A stretch of DNA of 64,000 bases from an uncultured Bacteroidales bacterium (GTDB lineage: Bacteria > Bacteroidota > Bacteroidia > Bacteroidales > Bacteroidaceae): the NCBI GenBank assembly GCA_902774335.1, contig CACYHW010000001.1, forward strand, positions 62,001-126,000. Direction: 5' to 3'. Below the pieces are notes generated by a model. The model searched no databases, was not told the DNA's origin, and was given only the letters and a program-made list of their open reading frames with translations. Positions within the stretch are counted from its first letter, which is position 1. Every line of letters starts with the position of its first letter. Positions 1-9,412 of the stretch are shown piece by piece. Both the position numbers and the translations under genes were made by a program.

Positions 1-556
1 GCGGTCCGCGGCACAGGTCAGTGTAGTTGCCCTGAGTGTAGGTGGTGATGGTTCCGTCCTCCAGGTCGGCAATGAGCTCGTTCTTGTAGCTCTGGCCGCG
101 TGAGGCGAAGAACTTGAGTGCATCGGCCTTTGAAATCTCCTCGCGGACCAGTTTCTCCTTCTTCTGAACCAGTTCCTTCATCTTGGCCTCGATGGCGGGG
201 AAATCGCTCTCCTTGATAACGACGCCTTCGGGAGGCATGATGTCATAGTAGAATCCCTTCTCGATTGCCGGACCGATACCGAACTGTGTGCCGGGATAGA
301 GCTCCTGCAGGGCCTCGGCCATAAGGTGGGCGCTGGTGTGCCAGTAAGCATGCTTGGCCTCCTCGTCCTCCCACTTGTGCAGCTTGATGGTAGCATCGGT
401 GGTTATGGGGCGGTTGAGCTCTGTAATCTGGTCGTTCACACTGCAGGCCAACACATCCTGTGCCAGTCTCTGGCTGATGCTCTCAGCAATCTCATAACCG
501 GTCACGCCGCTTTCATATTCGCGTACGGAACCGTCGGGAAACGTAATCTTTATCAT
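1..556 (-). CDS. thrS: Threonine--tRNA ligase, N-terminal part (runs off the window edge)
   Basis: This is the first 185 codons of threonyl-tRNA synthetase, which charges tRNA-Thr in the cytoplasm. The start is the ATG read leftward from 556 ([10 protein letters not shown]). Residues 1 to about 62 match the TGS domain. The following part matches the editing (SAD) domain, with the metal-site motif [11 protein letters not shown] and the segment [13 protein letters not shown]. The catalytic class II core lies outside the window. A TAATTTTG promoter box sits at 588-595 on the minus strand, so the gene can be transcribed apart from the TPR gene upstream. The family call is secure; the gene is cut only by the window edge. 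Confidence 0.95.
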   Translation of the reverse strand, partial: MIKITFPDGSVREYESGVTGYEIAESISQRLAQDVLACSVNDQITELNRPITTDATIKLHKWEDEEAKHAYWHTSAHLMAEALQELYPGTQFGIGPAIEKGFYYDIMPPEGVVIKESDFPAIEAKMKELVQKKEKLVREEISKADALKFFASRGQSYKNELIADLEDGTITTYTQGNYTDLCRGP

Positions 557-587
557 GTTGTTTTATAGTAATTTCTATTAGAGCGTG

Positions 588-595
588 CAAAATTA
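588..595 (-). promoter_or_regulatory. Bacteroidetes-type -7 promoter box for thrS
   Basis: Read on the minus strand this is TAATTTTG, matching the TAnnTTTG consensus of Bacteroidetes sigma-ABfr promoters. It lies about 30 nt upstream of the thrS start codon and just past the stop codon of the TPR gene. No good TTTG -33 box was found. Confidence 0.5.
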
Positions 596-600
596 TCAAT

Positions 601-2616
601 TTATTCGGACTTTGAGAAGCGTTTGATGATATTATATGCTGAATATATGCCAAGTTCGCCCGCGCGGCTCAGGTCGCGGAACGCCTCATCCATGCGGTTC
701 AGGAACACCAGCACGAGTCCGCGGTTGTACCACGCTTCGGCCAGAGTCTCGTCCAACTCGATGGCACGGTTCAAATCCATGAGTGCGGCATGCAGGTCGT
801 TAGTCATGGCGTAATAGGTTCCGCGGTTATACCAGCCGAATGCAAACGACGGCTCCATATCCACCACCCTGGACAGGTCCCTGATAACATCCTGATATCC
901 TGCATCCGATGATGTGGCCGGCATATTCTGACGTCCCTGGCGTGTCTCCAGTTCCTGGTCGGCCTTGAACATCTCGATGCGGCGAGCCCTTACCTGAGCC
1001 CTGCAGAACCATATTGCCCAGTTATCGGGATCCAGATTGAGTGCGCTGTTCAGGTCCTGCTCGGCGTTGGAGTAGTCCTGCAGCAGGCAGAAATCCATGG
1101 CTCTTGCCAGCAGCTGGCACGACGGGCTAGCCGCGAGCGCCATGGTACGGCGGTCTATATCGTCAAAAAGTTTCTTGATCTGTTTCTCGTCCAGAGGCGA
1201 CTCGCCGTTCTCCAGGAAGAGCTCGGACATGAAGCATCCCGACAGGTAGAGGTCATCCACAAGCTTGCTGTTGCGCACACTGCCCACCTGACGGCTCAGA
1301 TCCCTGAAGAATGTCAGACGGAACGGATCCAGATAACGGGCCTCCACATTGCGGTTCTGCACCTTGCCGCGGTATTCGCTGGAGAATCCGGTGGAGTTCT
1401 CCAGATTCTCGTCAACCACAATCTTGCGGTAGTTGCGCACGTTCTTGTCGGAACGCTCACGGGTTTTGCCCTCGTCCTCATCCTGGTCCGATGCATACCC
1501 CATGGCATTATTGAAACGGCGGTTCTGCTCACGCAGCACCACCATAGCATCCTCTTCGGCTCCGCGCATGTTTCCAAGCTTTTCACGCACCTCACTGCGA
1601 ATCTGATAGCCCTGGATAAACTGCGGATACTCCTGCAGCACACGCGTCAGATCCTGCTCGGCACCACGGTAGTCGCCCGTACCCTCACGCAGCAGGCCGC
1701 GGTAATAGATGGCCATCATATTGTCGGGCTCGGACTCTATCACCACGTCAAAATCCTCGATGGCGCGGTTGTCGTCGCCTATCTGGGCACGCAGGTTACC
1801 GCGGTTGTATCGGCCTGTAACGTTGGCAGGATCAATCGTAATGGACATATCATAGTCCGAGAGAGCCCCGTTCAGGTTATTGCGGAAGTAGCGTATCATG
1901 GCACGGGTTATGTATGCACCCGCATTGGTGGGATCGATGGAGATGACACGGTCCATATCCTCCTCAGCCTCCTGGTAACGTTCCATGCGGGCCAGCATCA
2001 CACCGTGATGGTGAATCATCTCCGGATCAAAGCGGTTCACCCCGATGGCCTTTTCCATCCATTCAAGTGCGGCAACGCTGTCTCCCTGCTCCCACAGCAG
2101 GTCGGAACGCATGGCCATGGCCGGAGCATATTTGGGGGCCGATGCCAGAAGCGTATCGGTCTCCAGCATAGCCTCCTCCTTGCGGCCGTCACGGGCCAGA
2201 CAGAGTATCAGATTATGACGCAGGGGCCTGTTCTCGGAATCCAGCTTGAGTCCCTTCCTGAAATCACCGGCAGCCTCCTCGTAACGTCCCTGATAGACGA
2301 GCGAAAGGCCGCGCACCTGATATGCGTTGACCACAAAGGGGTTACGCTCTATGGCGCTGTTGCAGTCCTGCTCGGCGCCTATGTAATCCTCGAGCGAGAG
2401 CTTGGCAACGGCACGGTAGAAATAGGGTTCGTACAGGTAGGGCTTGGCGCCGATGACCTGGTTGAAGTACTGGATGGAGAGTACGTAATCCTCAAAGTAA
2501 AGGGCAGTGCGTCCCACCGACATCATGCGGTCAGTGTTGATCTGGGCATGCAGCGGAGCGCACAGCAGTCCCAGGACCACGGTGCAGGCTGCAAGGAGAG
2601 ACCGCCCCTTTCCCAT
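601..2616 (-). CDS. Secreted tetratricopeptide repeat (TPR) protein
   Basis: The 671-residue product begins with a signal peptide (about residues 1-24, ending in LHAQ), so it is exported, probably to the periplasm. The rest is nearly all TPR helix pairs: a large array at about residues 25-370 and a second group at about 490-660. Between them lies a charged linker (about 375-400) rich in Asp, Glu and Arg. TPR arrays bind proteins; no enzymatic motif is visible. It is the last gene before thrS in a tight minus-strand run and begins 1 nt after the deformylase stop codon. Its specific role is unknown. Confidence 0.85.
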   Translation of the reverse strand: MGKGRSLLAACTVVLGLLCAPLHAQINTDRMMSVGRTALYFEDYVLSIQYFNQVIGAKPYLYEPYFYRAVAKLSLEDYIGAEQDCNSAIERNPFVVNAYQVRGLSLVYQGRYEEAAGDFRKGLKLDSENRPLRHNLILCLARDGRKEEAMLETDTLLASAPKYAPAMAMRSDLLWEQGDSVAALEWMEKAIGVNRFDPEMIHHHGVMLARMERYQEAEEDMDRVISIDPTNAGAYITRAMIRYFRNNLNGALSDYDMSITIDPANVTGRYNRGNLRAQIGDDNRAIEDFDVVIESEPDNMMAIYYRGLLREGTGDYRGAEQDLTRVLQEYPQFIQGYQIRSEVREKLGNMRGAEEDAMVVLREQNRRFNNAMGYASDQDEDEGKTRERSDKNVRNYRKIVVDENLENSTGFSSEYRGKVQNRNVEARYLDPFRLTFFRDLSRQVGSVRNSKLVDDLYLSGCFMSELFLENGESPLDEKQIKKLFDDIDRRTMALAASPSCQLLARAMDFCLLQDYSNAEQDLNSALNLDPDNWAIWFCRAQVRARRIEMFKADQELETRQGRQNMPATSSDAGYQDVIRDLSRVVDMEPSFAFGWYNRGTYYAMTNDLHAALMDLNRAIELDETLAEAWYNRGLVLVFLNRMDEAFRDLSRAGELGIYSAYNIIKRFSKSE

Positions 2617-2617
2617 A

Positions 2618-3175
2618 TTATTTACGCGGAACCTTGACTTTGTAGTCGCAGTTGAACTTACCGGCGGCGATTGAACTCAGCGCCTTCTTGTTCATCTGAC
2701 GACGCAACGGTGACATACGGTCAATGAAGCACTTGCCGTCCAGATGGTCTATCTCATGCTGGAGCACGCGGGCCGGGAATCCCTCGAACCACTCGTCATG
2801 CTCCTGGAAGTTCTCATCCAGCCAGCTCACGCGTACGCGCTCCGGGCGGTTCACCTTCTCGTGAATGCCGGGAAAGCTCAGGCATCCCTCCTCGTAAGGC
2901 ACCATGGCGCCGTCGGTCTCCTCGATATAAGGATTGATAAATGTCTTGAAGTAATCCTTGAACTCAGGAGCATCGTCGGACATGACATCCAGGTCAACCA
3001 CCGCCAGACGGATGGACAGGCCCACCTGAGGTGCTGCCAGGCCCACGCCTTCGGACTTACGCAGGGTCTCAAACATATCCTTGATAAGCTGGTCCAAACC
3101 CTCGTAGCTGCTGTCAATCTCCTCGGTCTCTTTTTTGAGGACACCCTGTCCGTATGTGTAGATAGGTAAAATCAT
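2618..3175 (-). CDS. def: Peptide deformylase
   Basis: This enzyme removes the N-formyl group from nascent proteins. All three family motifs are present in the 185-residue product: GVGLAAPQVG at 43-52, EGCLS at 96-100 and HEIDH at 140-144. They supply the metal ligands Cys98, His140 and His144 and the catalytic Glu141. The length fits a normal bacterial deformylase. Its start codon overlaps the ruvX stop codon by 4 nt (ATGA), which implies translational coupling. Confidence 0.97.
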   Translation of the reverse strand: MILPIYTYGQGVLKKETEEIDSSYEGLDQLIKDMFETLRKSEGVGLAAPQVGLSIRLAVVDLDVMSDDAPEFKDYFKTFINPYIEETDGAMVPYEEGCLSFPGIHEKVNRPERVRVSWLDENFQEHDEWFEGFPARVLQHEIDHLDGKCFIDRMSPLRRQMNKKALSSIAAGKFNCDYKVKVPRK

Positions 3176-3597
3176 ATTTCTTTATACAGTTTTGAATCCA
3201 TGAATGACTCCAGGATGATGGTGGCGCTCACCTCATCCACGAGTGCTTTGTTGCGGCGTGCCATCTTGCCTATGCCGGACTCCAGAATGGCGCGTTGGGC
3301 TATCACTGACGTAAAACGCTCGTCGAACATGAGTATCTTCTTGTCGGGATACTGCTTGCGGAGCTTCTCCACGAACGGACGGATCTGCTTCATGCTGGCC
3401 GAGTCCTCACCGTTCATGTTGGTGGCGTGACCCACCACAATGATATCCACCTGTTCCCTGCCCATATAGCCCGCAAGGTAGGTCTGCAGCTCATGAGTAG
3501 CCACAGTACCAAGCCCTCCCGGCACTATACGCAGCGGGTCAGTGACCGCAATTCCGGTACGTTTGGTACCGTAATCAATTGCCAGAATACGTCCCAA
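3172..3597 (-). CDS. ruvX: YqgF/RuvX family RNase H-fold nuclease
   Basis: The 141-residue product is a YqgF-family RNase H-fold protein, annotated as a putative Holliday junction resolvase and in E. coli linked to 16S rRNA 5' processing. The N-terminal motif IDYGTKRTGIAVTD (residues 6-19) carries the first acidic residue. DERFTS and the C-terminal DEVSA segment supply the others. The length is typical. It overlaps def by 4 nt and follows the SPOR lipoprotein by 3 nt, so it sits inside the same transcription unit. Which of the two proposed activities applies here cannot be told from sequence. Confidence 0.93.
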   Translation of the reverse strand: MGRILAIDYGTKRTGIAVTDPLRIVPGGLGTVATHELQTYLAGYMGREQVDIIVVGHATNMNGEDSASMKQIRPFVEKLRKQYPDKKILMFDERFTSVIAQRAILESGIGKMARRNKALVDEVSATIILESFMDSKLYKEI

Positions 3598-3600
3598 AGC

Positions 3601-4077
3601 TTACTTTCTGTAAAGAATCCAGGCGCTCTGGAAGTCCTGATTGTCAGGATACTTGGCCTTGAAACTGTTACGCTCGGCAACAGCCTCCTCCTTGGTGTCA
3701 AAGCTTGCGCATACCACACGGTATGTCTTGCCAGCCTCGTTCACCACGACCACAGCCTTGTAACCGTCATTGACAAGACGCTGACGCAGGGCATCGGCAT
3801 TAGCCTTGAGCGAGAAGCTGCCGCATACTATTCCGTATGCCTTGATCTCCTGATCGCCCGATACCACCGAAACCTTCTCCTCACGTACCGATACATTCGA
3901 TACATCCTCGGCCTTGGGTGCCTCGTTGCTTACCACAGGCTCCTCGACAACAGCCTTGGGCTCATCGCCGCTCACTGCTTTCTCGTATGCCTGCTTATAG
4001 GCATTCTGACTCGTTTTGCAGGCTGACAGTGAGAGCACCGTCCCCGCGATCAAAAAGTAAACTATTGATTTCTTCAT
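3601..4077 (-). CDS. SPOR-domain lipoprotein
   Basis: The product is a small envelope lipoprotein: a signal peptide ends in a lipobox (LSLSAC), and the Cys would be acylated. A variable Glu/Val-rich linker follows, then a C-terminal SPOR domain of about 75 residues, beginning near KAYGIVCGSF. SPOR domains bind glycan strands stripped of stem peptides at division sites. The start chosen is MKKSIVYF at 4077; another ATG two codons upstream at 4083 is equally possible. The gene lies in the pgm-to-TPR run. Confidence 0.85.
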   Translation of the reverse strand: MKKSIVYFLIAGTVLSLSACKTSQNAYKQAYEKAVSGDEPKAVVEEPVVSNEAPKAEDVSNVSVREEKVSVVSGDQEIKAYGIVCGSFSLKANADALRQRLVNDGYKAVVVVNEAGKTYRVVCASFDTKEEAVAERNSFKAKYPDNQDFQSAWILYRK

Positions 4078-4096
4078 AATCATAAAACTTTATCGT

Positions 4097-5836
4097 TCAG
4101 TGAATAAAAGAAAAGTTCAAAGTATCCTTGTCCAGACAATCCTGAACCAGTGCTTCCGGTATCAGCTTGCGGTGAACCGGATAGGTGACCTTTACTCCAG
4201 TATTGCCGTTAAGGGCAAAATCAGTTAACATATAATATCTTATATCGATTGATGACGCTCCGTTAAGACGGCGCGGCAAATCTTTTCTTTTAAGTCCCGT
4301 TGCCTTGAACAGGGGTGACTCAGCTCCAAAGTAGGTGTAGGAGCTCATTGTGGTACGGTACATACGGTTCAGGTCGAACTTGCTTCCGTCGGCCATGGAG
4401 AGTATGTTGACGCGGCTGCCCGCAGGCTTGGTCACATCGACCGTATAGTCTATGCCGGCTGCCGTGATAAAGTTTCCCAGATAGATTTCCGGGCCCACGG
4501 TACCGTCATCATAAGTAACGGTCTTGAGCAGTCTATCACCCTTTTTGTGGACCGTGTTATAGAACAGGTCCGATGAGTACTCCAGGATATCCTTTATCTC
4601 GCTGCCCTTGAGCATGACCGACACCAGGTTGTTCTCATACTGGAAAGCGTTGAAGGCGTCACGCATGCTGAACTGACCTGCCGGAAAATATGATCGGGTG
4701 GCTACCGGCGATGTCAGTGACACCTCGGCACCGAAGTAGCGCATCTGAATGGCATGTGCATAATCCAGACCGGTGGCATCCCTCCAAAGGGCTCCGTTGC
4801 ACTCCAGCGGTGTACGTATGGTACCCAGGATTGAATCGGAGTAGCTTCTGATATCGGAATACCAGCCCGACAGCTCCTTCAGGAACGACTGGTCAGGCTC
4901 CTCGGCAGTGATATCCACAAGACCGCCGCTAACAGTCACCACAGGCTTGTCCTGAACGGTATAATCGGCCGTAAGGGTCAACGCTGCAACCTGGTTGGCA
5001 TAGGGTCCGGGATTGATCAGAAGCAGTGAGTCGCCGGAGGCTGTAGGCACCATGATGCGGCGTGCCACATGATCATGGCCGTATATCACAAGGTCAAAGC
5101 CGGGAACGCTGTTCACAACCTGGAGAGTGGCGTTCTCAAAGACGCCTTCATCGTCCATTCTGCCGTTTTCAAGACCGGAGTGGAACAGGCCCACAACAGC
5201 ATCGGCGTTGAGTTTTTCCTTGAGCAGGGGTACCCAGTAGGCTGCGGTCTCCACCATGTCATGTATCTCAAGGCCCGAGCCTGAGTTCTGCGGAACAGAG
5301 TAGTTGACAATGGCGGTGGTCATGCCCAATACGGCAATCCTGAAGCCCTGTTTATCTATGATCCTGTACGGAGGCAGGTAGTGTGTGGTGTCATCCACGA
5401 AAACATTGGCTCCCAGCATGGGAAAATCGGCACTCTTAAGGAACCTGTCGCAGCTTACAGGGCCGGCGGCCACGTCATGGTTACCCATGGCCATGGCATC
5501 GCATCCCAACAGGTTATAGGCCTGGGATACCACGCATGTCCTGAAGTACTGCGCCGTAAAGTCCTGGTATAACTCAACCGAACCCTGCAGCACATCGCCT
5601 GCATCCAGGTATATCACGTTCCTGTTCTCCTTGCGCTCCCTCTTGAGGAAGGTGGAGAGCTTGGCCAGACTTCCGTCCCTTTCAGTCTGCGTAATCAGGT
5701 CCTTGTCGAAAATGAATCCGTGGACATCGGTCGATGCGATGATACGCACGGTCACCTTGTCAGGATGCTTGCCGCACCCCGAAAGGACCAATATGGCTGT
5801 TAATGCAAACAGAACTGCAGACTTGACGGATTTCAT
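4097..5836 (-). CDS. 5'-nucleotidase/UshA-type metallophosphoesterase lipoprotein
   Basis: The 579-residue product is an exported nucleotide hydrolase of the UshA/5'-nucleotidase family. A lipobox (LVLSGC) places it on a membrane. The calcineurin-like metallophosphatase domain (about residues 28-270) shows the metal motifs STDVHG, GNHD and GHDHV. The C-terminal half, about 330-545, fits the 5'-nucleotidase substrate-binding domain. It probably releases nucleosides and phosphate from extracytoplasmic nucleotides, but the exact substrate cannot be read. It starts 6 nt after the GH43 stop codon. Confidence 0.87.
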   Translation of the reverse strand: MKSVKSAVLFALTAILVLSGCGKHPDKVTVRIIASTDVHGFIFDKDLITQTERDGSLAKLSTFLKRERKENRNVIYLDAGDVLQGSVELYQDFTAQYFRTCVVSQAYNLLGCDAMAMGNHDVAAGPVSCDRFLKSADFPMLGANVFVDDTTHYLPPYRIIDKQGFRIAVLGMTTAIVNYSVPQNSGSGLEIHDMVETAAYWVPLLKEKLNADAVVGLFHSGLENGRMDDEGVFENATLQVVNSVPGFDLVIYGHDHVARRIMVPTASGDSLLLINPGPYANQVAALTLTADYTVQDKPVVTVSGGLVDITAEEPDQSFLKELSGWYSDIRSYSDSILGTIRTPLECNGALWRDATGLDYAHAIQMRYFGAEVSLTSPVATRSYFPAGQFSMRDAFNAFQYENNLVSVMLKGSEIKDILEYSSDLFYNTVHKKGDRLLKTVTYDDGTVGPEIYLGNFITAAGIDYTVDVTKPAGSRVNILSMADGSKFDLNRMYRTTMSSYTYFGAESPLFKATGLKRKDLPRRLNGASSIDIRYYMLTDFALNGNTGVKVTYPVHRKLIPEALVQDCLDKDTLNFSFIH

Positions 5837-5842
5837 AGGCTA

Positions 5843-7618
5843 TCAGAAGAAGGACCATGACCTGATACTCAACTCATCGCTTGCAACCAGGTAAAGCAGG
5901 TTGACAACATCCTCGGGTTTTGAGTATACGGGAACGGTTATTGTTACATAATCATTACTCTCGGGAATATCGGCCAGGACATAGACTGTTCCGGACTTTC
6001 CGGAATTCTTGCCACAGATCTTGAGCGAGCCCTTACCCTTTACAACTGCGGTAAAGCCCACCGGTCCGTGCTTGAAGTCCACGTTCGAAAGGCACATCCA
6101 CGATCCGGACTGGAGATGTGCCGCACAGTAAGTGTCAGCGGGGGTACTGCCCTTGTGGAAACTTGTGGTCACTTTGTACTCCCATGCCATTGTTGCGCCG
6201 GGAACCGTCCTGTAGGGATCAAAGTTCTTGAGCTGCGTAACTCCGGCCTCGGTTATCTGGGATGCACTCAGGTGGGTTATTGTGGCATTGCTCTCATTGA
6301 CCTTTATCTCGCTGATGCAGGTGCTGCGCAGCTCGGCGTCGTTGGTTATCACGTTCTTGTAGGCGGCATCGTTGCGCATGGCGCTCTTGAGGGTGCGGGT
6401 GTGGTACAGAATGTAGTACTTACCCTGGAACTCCACAATTGCGTGATGGTTGTTTCCGCCTCCGCCCGACCATGATGCATCGCCCGGGTTGTCAAAGCAT
6501 GAACCTACGTATGTAAAGGGACCCAGAGGGTTGTCGGACACCATATAGCCTATCTTGGCTGTGCCGGGGCCGCCGTTGGCCACCTGATTGCCGGACCAGT
6601 TGGCGCAGTAGCTGTACAGGTACTTGCCCCCAACCTTGTTGATTCCGGAGTCCTCAAAGAGATAAGGCGGGTTTATCTTCTCTACACTGCCTACGATAGC
6701 GGTCATGTTGCTGGCCAGCTTGACGCAGCGTGCCGTGCCGGGATTCTTGTCCTTGCCGTCGGGTACGCCTCCGCCAAAGTAGAGATAGGCGTTCTTGCCG
6801 TCCATAAGTATGGCGGGGTCAAAGAGCCATGTCACATCGCCGCAGTTGTTGGTACCACGTGATATAAGCTGCTTCATCCCCGAATAAGGCAGTTTCCAGG
6901 GTCCCCAGGGGGAATCGGCCTGGACTACGCCTATACCGCTGCCGTTGTCGGCAAAGTAGAGGAAATACTGCTCCTTACCGTTGATTCTCTTGTGTGCCGC
7001 GCATGGAGCCCAGCTGTTGTTGGCCCAGTTGGCCGGACCGGCATTGCCCGCAATGGGCTGTGCGCCGTGATCGGTCCAGTTCACAAGGTCGTCCGACGAT
7101 ATGATACTTATATTGCGGATATCGGCATATCCCTCGGTAATCACCTCACCCTTGTCGGTGTAGAGATGGTCATCGGTCATATAGACATACAGGCGGTCAC
7201 CGTCAACCATTCCGAACGGGTCGGCACCGAACTTGTGCCCCATCAGAGGGTTGTGGTGATACTCCACCCCACCGGTACGTTTGTAGTTGTCCACCGGCTT
7301 GTAGGCGGCGCTGCCCGACTTGATGCTCATGGCGTCAAAGTCCTGTCTTATGGTCTCGGCGTCGCGAAGGTTGGTGGATACGAACTCGGGATACCGGAAA
7401 GTAACGCTGTCCACATCCTTTGCAGCCAGCGTATCATTGCCATCCATGGCGTAGATGAGCATGGAGCCGTCAGCGTGGAATGTCAGGCTGTCCATATTGA
7501 CAATCTGATAATCCGACTGCACCCCACTCTCCCATACGGAGAACTGGCGCTGTGTCTGTGCCCATGCTCCACTCCACAGAGCGGATACCAACAGTGATAC
7601 AATGACTCCCTTTCTCAT
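5843..7618 (-). CDS. Secreted GH43 glycoside hydrolase (likely arabinofuranosidase/xylosidase type)
   Basis: The 591-residue product has a signal peptide (ends GAWAQ). An N-terminal stretch carries the Prevotella/Bacteroides-type phrases MDSLTF and VDSVTF. A five-bladed GH43 propeller (about 85-440) follows, with GADPFGMVDGDRLYVY near its start, as in arabinoxylan arabinofuranohydrolases. The C-terminal 130 residues look like a CBM6-type beta-sandwich. The likely substrate is arabinoxylan or another hemicellulose; the precise specificity is inference. It is placed between pgm and the nucleotidase rather than in a typical SusCD polysaccharide locus. Confidence 0.82.
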   Translation of the reverse strand: MRKGVIVSLLVSALWSGAWAQTQRQFSVWESGVQSDYQIVNMDSLTFHADGSMLIYAMDGNDTLAAKDVDSVTFRYPEFVSTNLRDAETIRQDFDAMSIKSGSAAYKPVDNYKRTGGVEYHHNPLMGHKFGADPFGMVDGDRLYVYMTDDHLYTDKGEVITEGYADIRNISIISSDDLVNWTDHGAQPIAGNAGPANWANNSWAPCAAHKRINGKEQYFLYFADNGSGIGVVQADSPWGPWKLPYSGMKQLISRGTNNCGDVTWLFDPAILMDGKNAYLYFGGGVPDGKDKNPGTARCVKLASNMTAIVGSVEKINPPYLFEDSGINKVGGKYLYSYCANWSGNQVANGGPGTAKIGYMVSDNPLGPFTYVGSCFDNPGDASWSGGGGNNHHAIVEFQGKYYILYHTRTLKSAMRNDAAYKNVITNDAELRSTCISEIKVNESNATITHLSASQITEAGVTQLKNFDPYRTVPGATMAWEYKVTTSFHKGSTPADTYCAAHLQSGSWMCLSNVDFKHGPVGFTAVVKGKGSLKICGKNSGKSGTVYVLADIPESNDYVTITVPVYSKPEDVVNLLYLVASDELSIRSWSFF

Positions 7619-7630
7619 AGGGTGTGCTTT

Positions 7631-9370
7631 TTAGATTCCAAGATCCTTCTTGAATCCCTCGATCTTCTGCATGGCAGCGGCCTGTACCTTGAGGTAATCC
7701 TTCTTGTCTGCCATGGGCAGCTTGGCCTCCATGTAGAACTTGATCTTGGGCTCGGTACCTGAAGGACGTACCGATATCTTGTCGCCTGCGGCAGTGAAGT
7801 ACTGCAGCACGTTCGAGGGCTCGGGCATAACCAGGTCGGTAACCTTACCGGCAGCATCGGTCTGCTTGAGCAGCTTGAAGTCCTTGATCAGAACCACCTT
7901 CTCGCCTGCAAGTGACTTGGGCGGGTTGGCGCGGAACTGCTCCATCATGGCCTTGATCTCATCGGCACCGCTCTTACCGGGCTTGACCACGCTTACGGCA
8001 CCCTCCTGTGAGAATCCGTACTCCTGGTATGCATCCAGCAGCAGGTCCCAGAGAGTCTTGCCGTTCTCCTTGGCCCATGCGGCAATCTCGGCCATCAGCG
8101 AGCAGGCCGATACGGCATCCTTGTCACGTACAAAGTCCTCGGCCAGGAAACCAAAACTCTCCTCACCGCCGCCTATGTAGTGCTTGCCCTTGGCGTTCTC
8201 ATCGGCAATAACCTTGGCAATCCACTTGAAGCCGGTGTAGCAGTCAAACATCTCCAGGTTGTTCTTCTCGGCGATGCGGCTGATGACCTCGGTAGTTACG
8301 ATGGTCTTTACAATGTACTCCTTACCGGTCATCTTGCCCAGTTTGGTGTACTGTGTTATGATGTAGTAGAGGAAAATCATTGCGGTCTGGTTACCGTTCA
8401 GAAGGGTAAGTTCACCCTTGTCATCGCGGCAGGCCACACCCAGACGGTCGGCGTCGGGGTCCGATGCCATCACCACATCGGCGTTCAGCTTGCGGGCCAG
8501 TGCCAGTGCCATGGTCAGAGCCTCGGGATACTCGGGGTTGGGTGATACCACTGTCGGGAAGTTGCCGTCGGGTATCATCTGCTCGGGAACACAGTTCACG
8601 TTGGTGAATCCCCACTGCTTGAGTGAGCGCGGTATCATTACGCGGCCGCATCCGTGCAGCGGAGTATACACAATGCAGAGGTCGTGGTTACGCTTAACCA
8701 CGGCGGGATCTATGCAGATACCCTCAATTGCATCCAGGTAGGGTTTGTCAACCTCCTCGCCTATTATCTTGATCAGGTCAGGGTTGCCCTTGAACTTGAT
8801 ATCCTGAACCTTAACCTTGGCAACCTCATCAATGATACCGGTATCATGCGGAGCCAGCACCTGTGCGCCGTCCTCCCAGTATGCCTTGTAGCCGTTGTAC
8901 TCACGGGGGTTGTGGCTGGCGGTAACGTTCACGCCGCTCTGGCATCCCAGATAACGGATGGCGAATGATACCTCCGGTGTGGGACGCAGGTCATCAAACA
9001 GATATACCTTGATGCCGTTTGCGCTGAATATGTTCGCAACGGTCTCGGCAAACAGACGTCCGTTGTTACGGCAGTCATGTCCCACTACGACCGATATCTC
9101 CTTACGCTCCTTGAAGTTCTTGTTCAGATAGTTGGCCAGACCCTGGGTAGCCATACCCACGGTGTATATGTTCATACGGTTGGTACCTGCGCCCATGATA
9201 CCGCGCAGACCGCCTGTTCCGAATTCCAGATCCTTGTAGAATGCGTCGATCAGATCCGATTTGTCCTCTTTATTCAGGAGAGCCTCGACCTCCTTACGTG
9301 TTTTCTCATCAAATGAACTTCCAAGCCACTCCTGTGCCTTGGCTGTAACCATTCCTAAAAGTTCGTCCAT
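7631..9370 (-). CDS. Phosphoglucomutase/phosphomannomutase (alpha-D-phosphohexomutase)
   Basis: The 579-residue enzyme interconverts hexose 1- and 6-phosphates. The phosphoserine loop TASHNPREYNGYK carries the catalytic Ser152, the metal loop DPDADRLGVA follows around residue 305, the sugar loop is GGGEESFGF, and the C-terminal phosphate loop is RPSGTEPKIKFY. The size matches the long PgcA/PGM2-like branch rather than the 450-residue GlmM type. It is first in the minus-strand run. A TACCTTTG promoter box lies at 9401-9408, about 30 nt upstream of the start. Glucose versus mannose preference cannot be decided. Confidence 0.93.
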   Translation of the reverse strand: MDELLGMVTAKAQEWLGSSFDEKTRKEVEALLNKEDKSDLIDAFYKDLEFGTGGLRGIMGAGTNRMNIYTVGMATQGLANYLNKNFKERKEISVVVGHDCRNNGRLFAETVANIFSANGIKVYLFDDLRPTPEVSFAIRYLGCQSGVNVTASHNPREYNGYKAYWEDGAQVLAPHDTGIIDEVAKVKVQDIKFKGNPDLIKIIGEEVDKPYLDAIEGICIDPAVVKRNHDLCIVYTPLHGCGRVMIPRSLKQWGFTNVNCVPEQMIPDGNFPTVVSPNPEYPEALTMALALARKLNADVVMASDPDADRLGVACRDDKGELTLLNGNQTAMIFLYYIITQYTKLGKMTGKEYIVKTIVTTEVISRIAEKNNLEMFDCYTGFKWIAKVIADENAKGKHYIGGGEESFGFLAEDFVRDKDAVSACSLMAEIAAWAKENGKTLWDLLLDAYQEYGFSQEGAVSVVKPGKSGADEIKAMMEQFRANPPKSLAGEKVVLIKDFKLLKQTDAAGKVTDLVMPEPSNVLQYFTAAGDKISVRPSGTEPKIKFYMEAKLPMADKKDYLKVQAAAMQKIEGFKKDLGI

Positions 9371-9412
9371 ATATTTTTTTATTATAGATTTCTAACCTAG
9401 CAAAGGTAAGAT

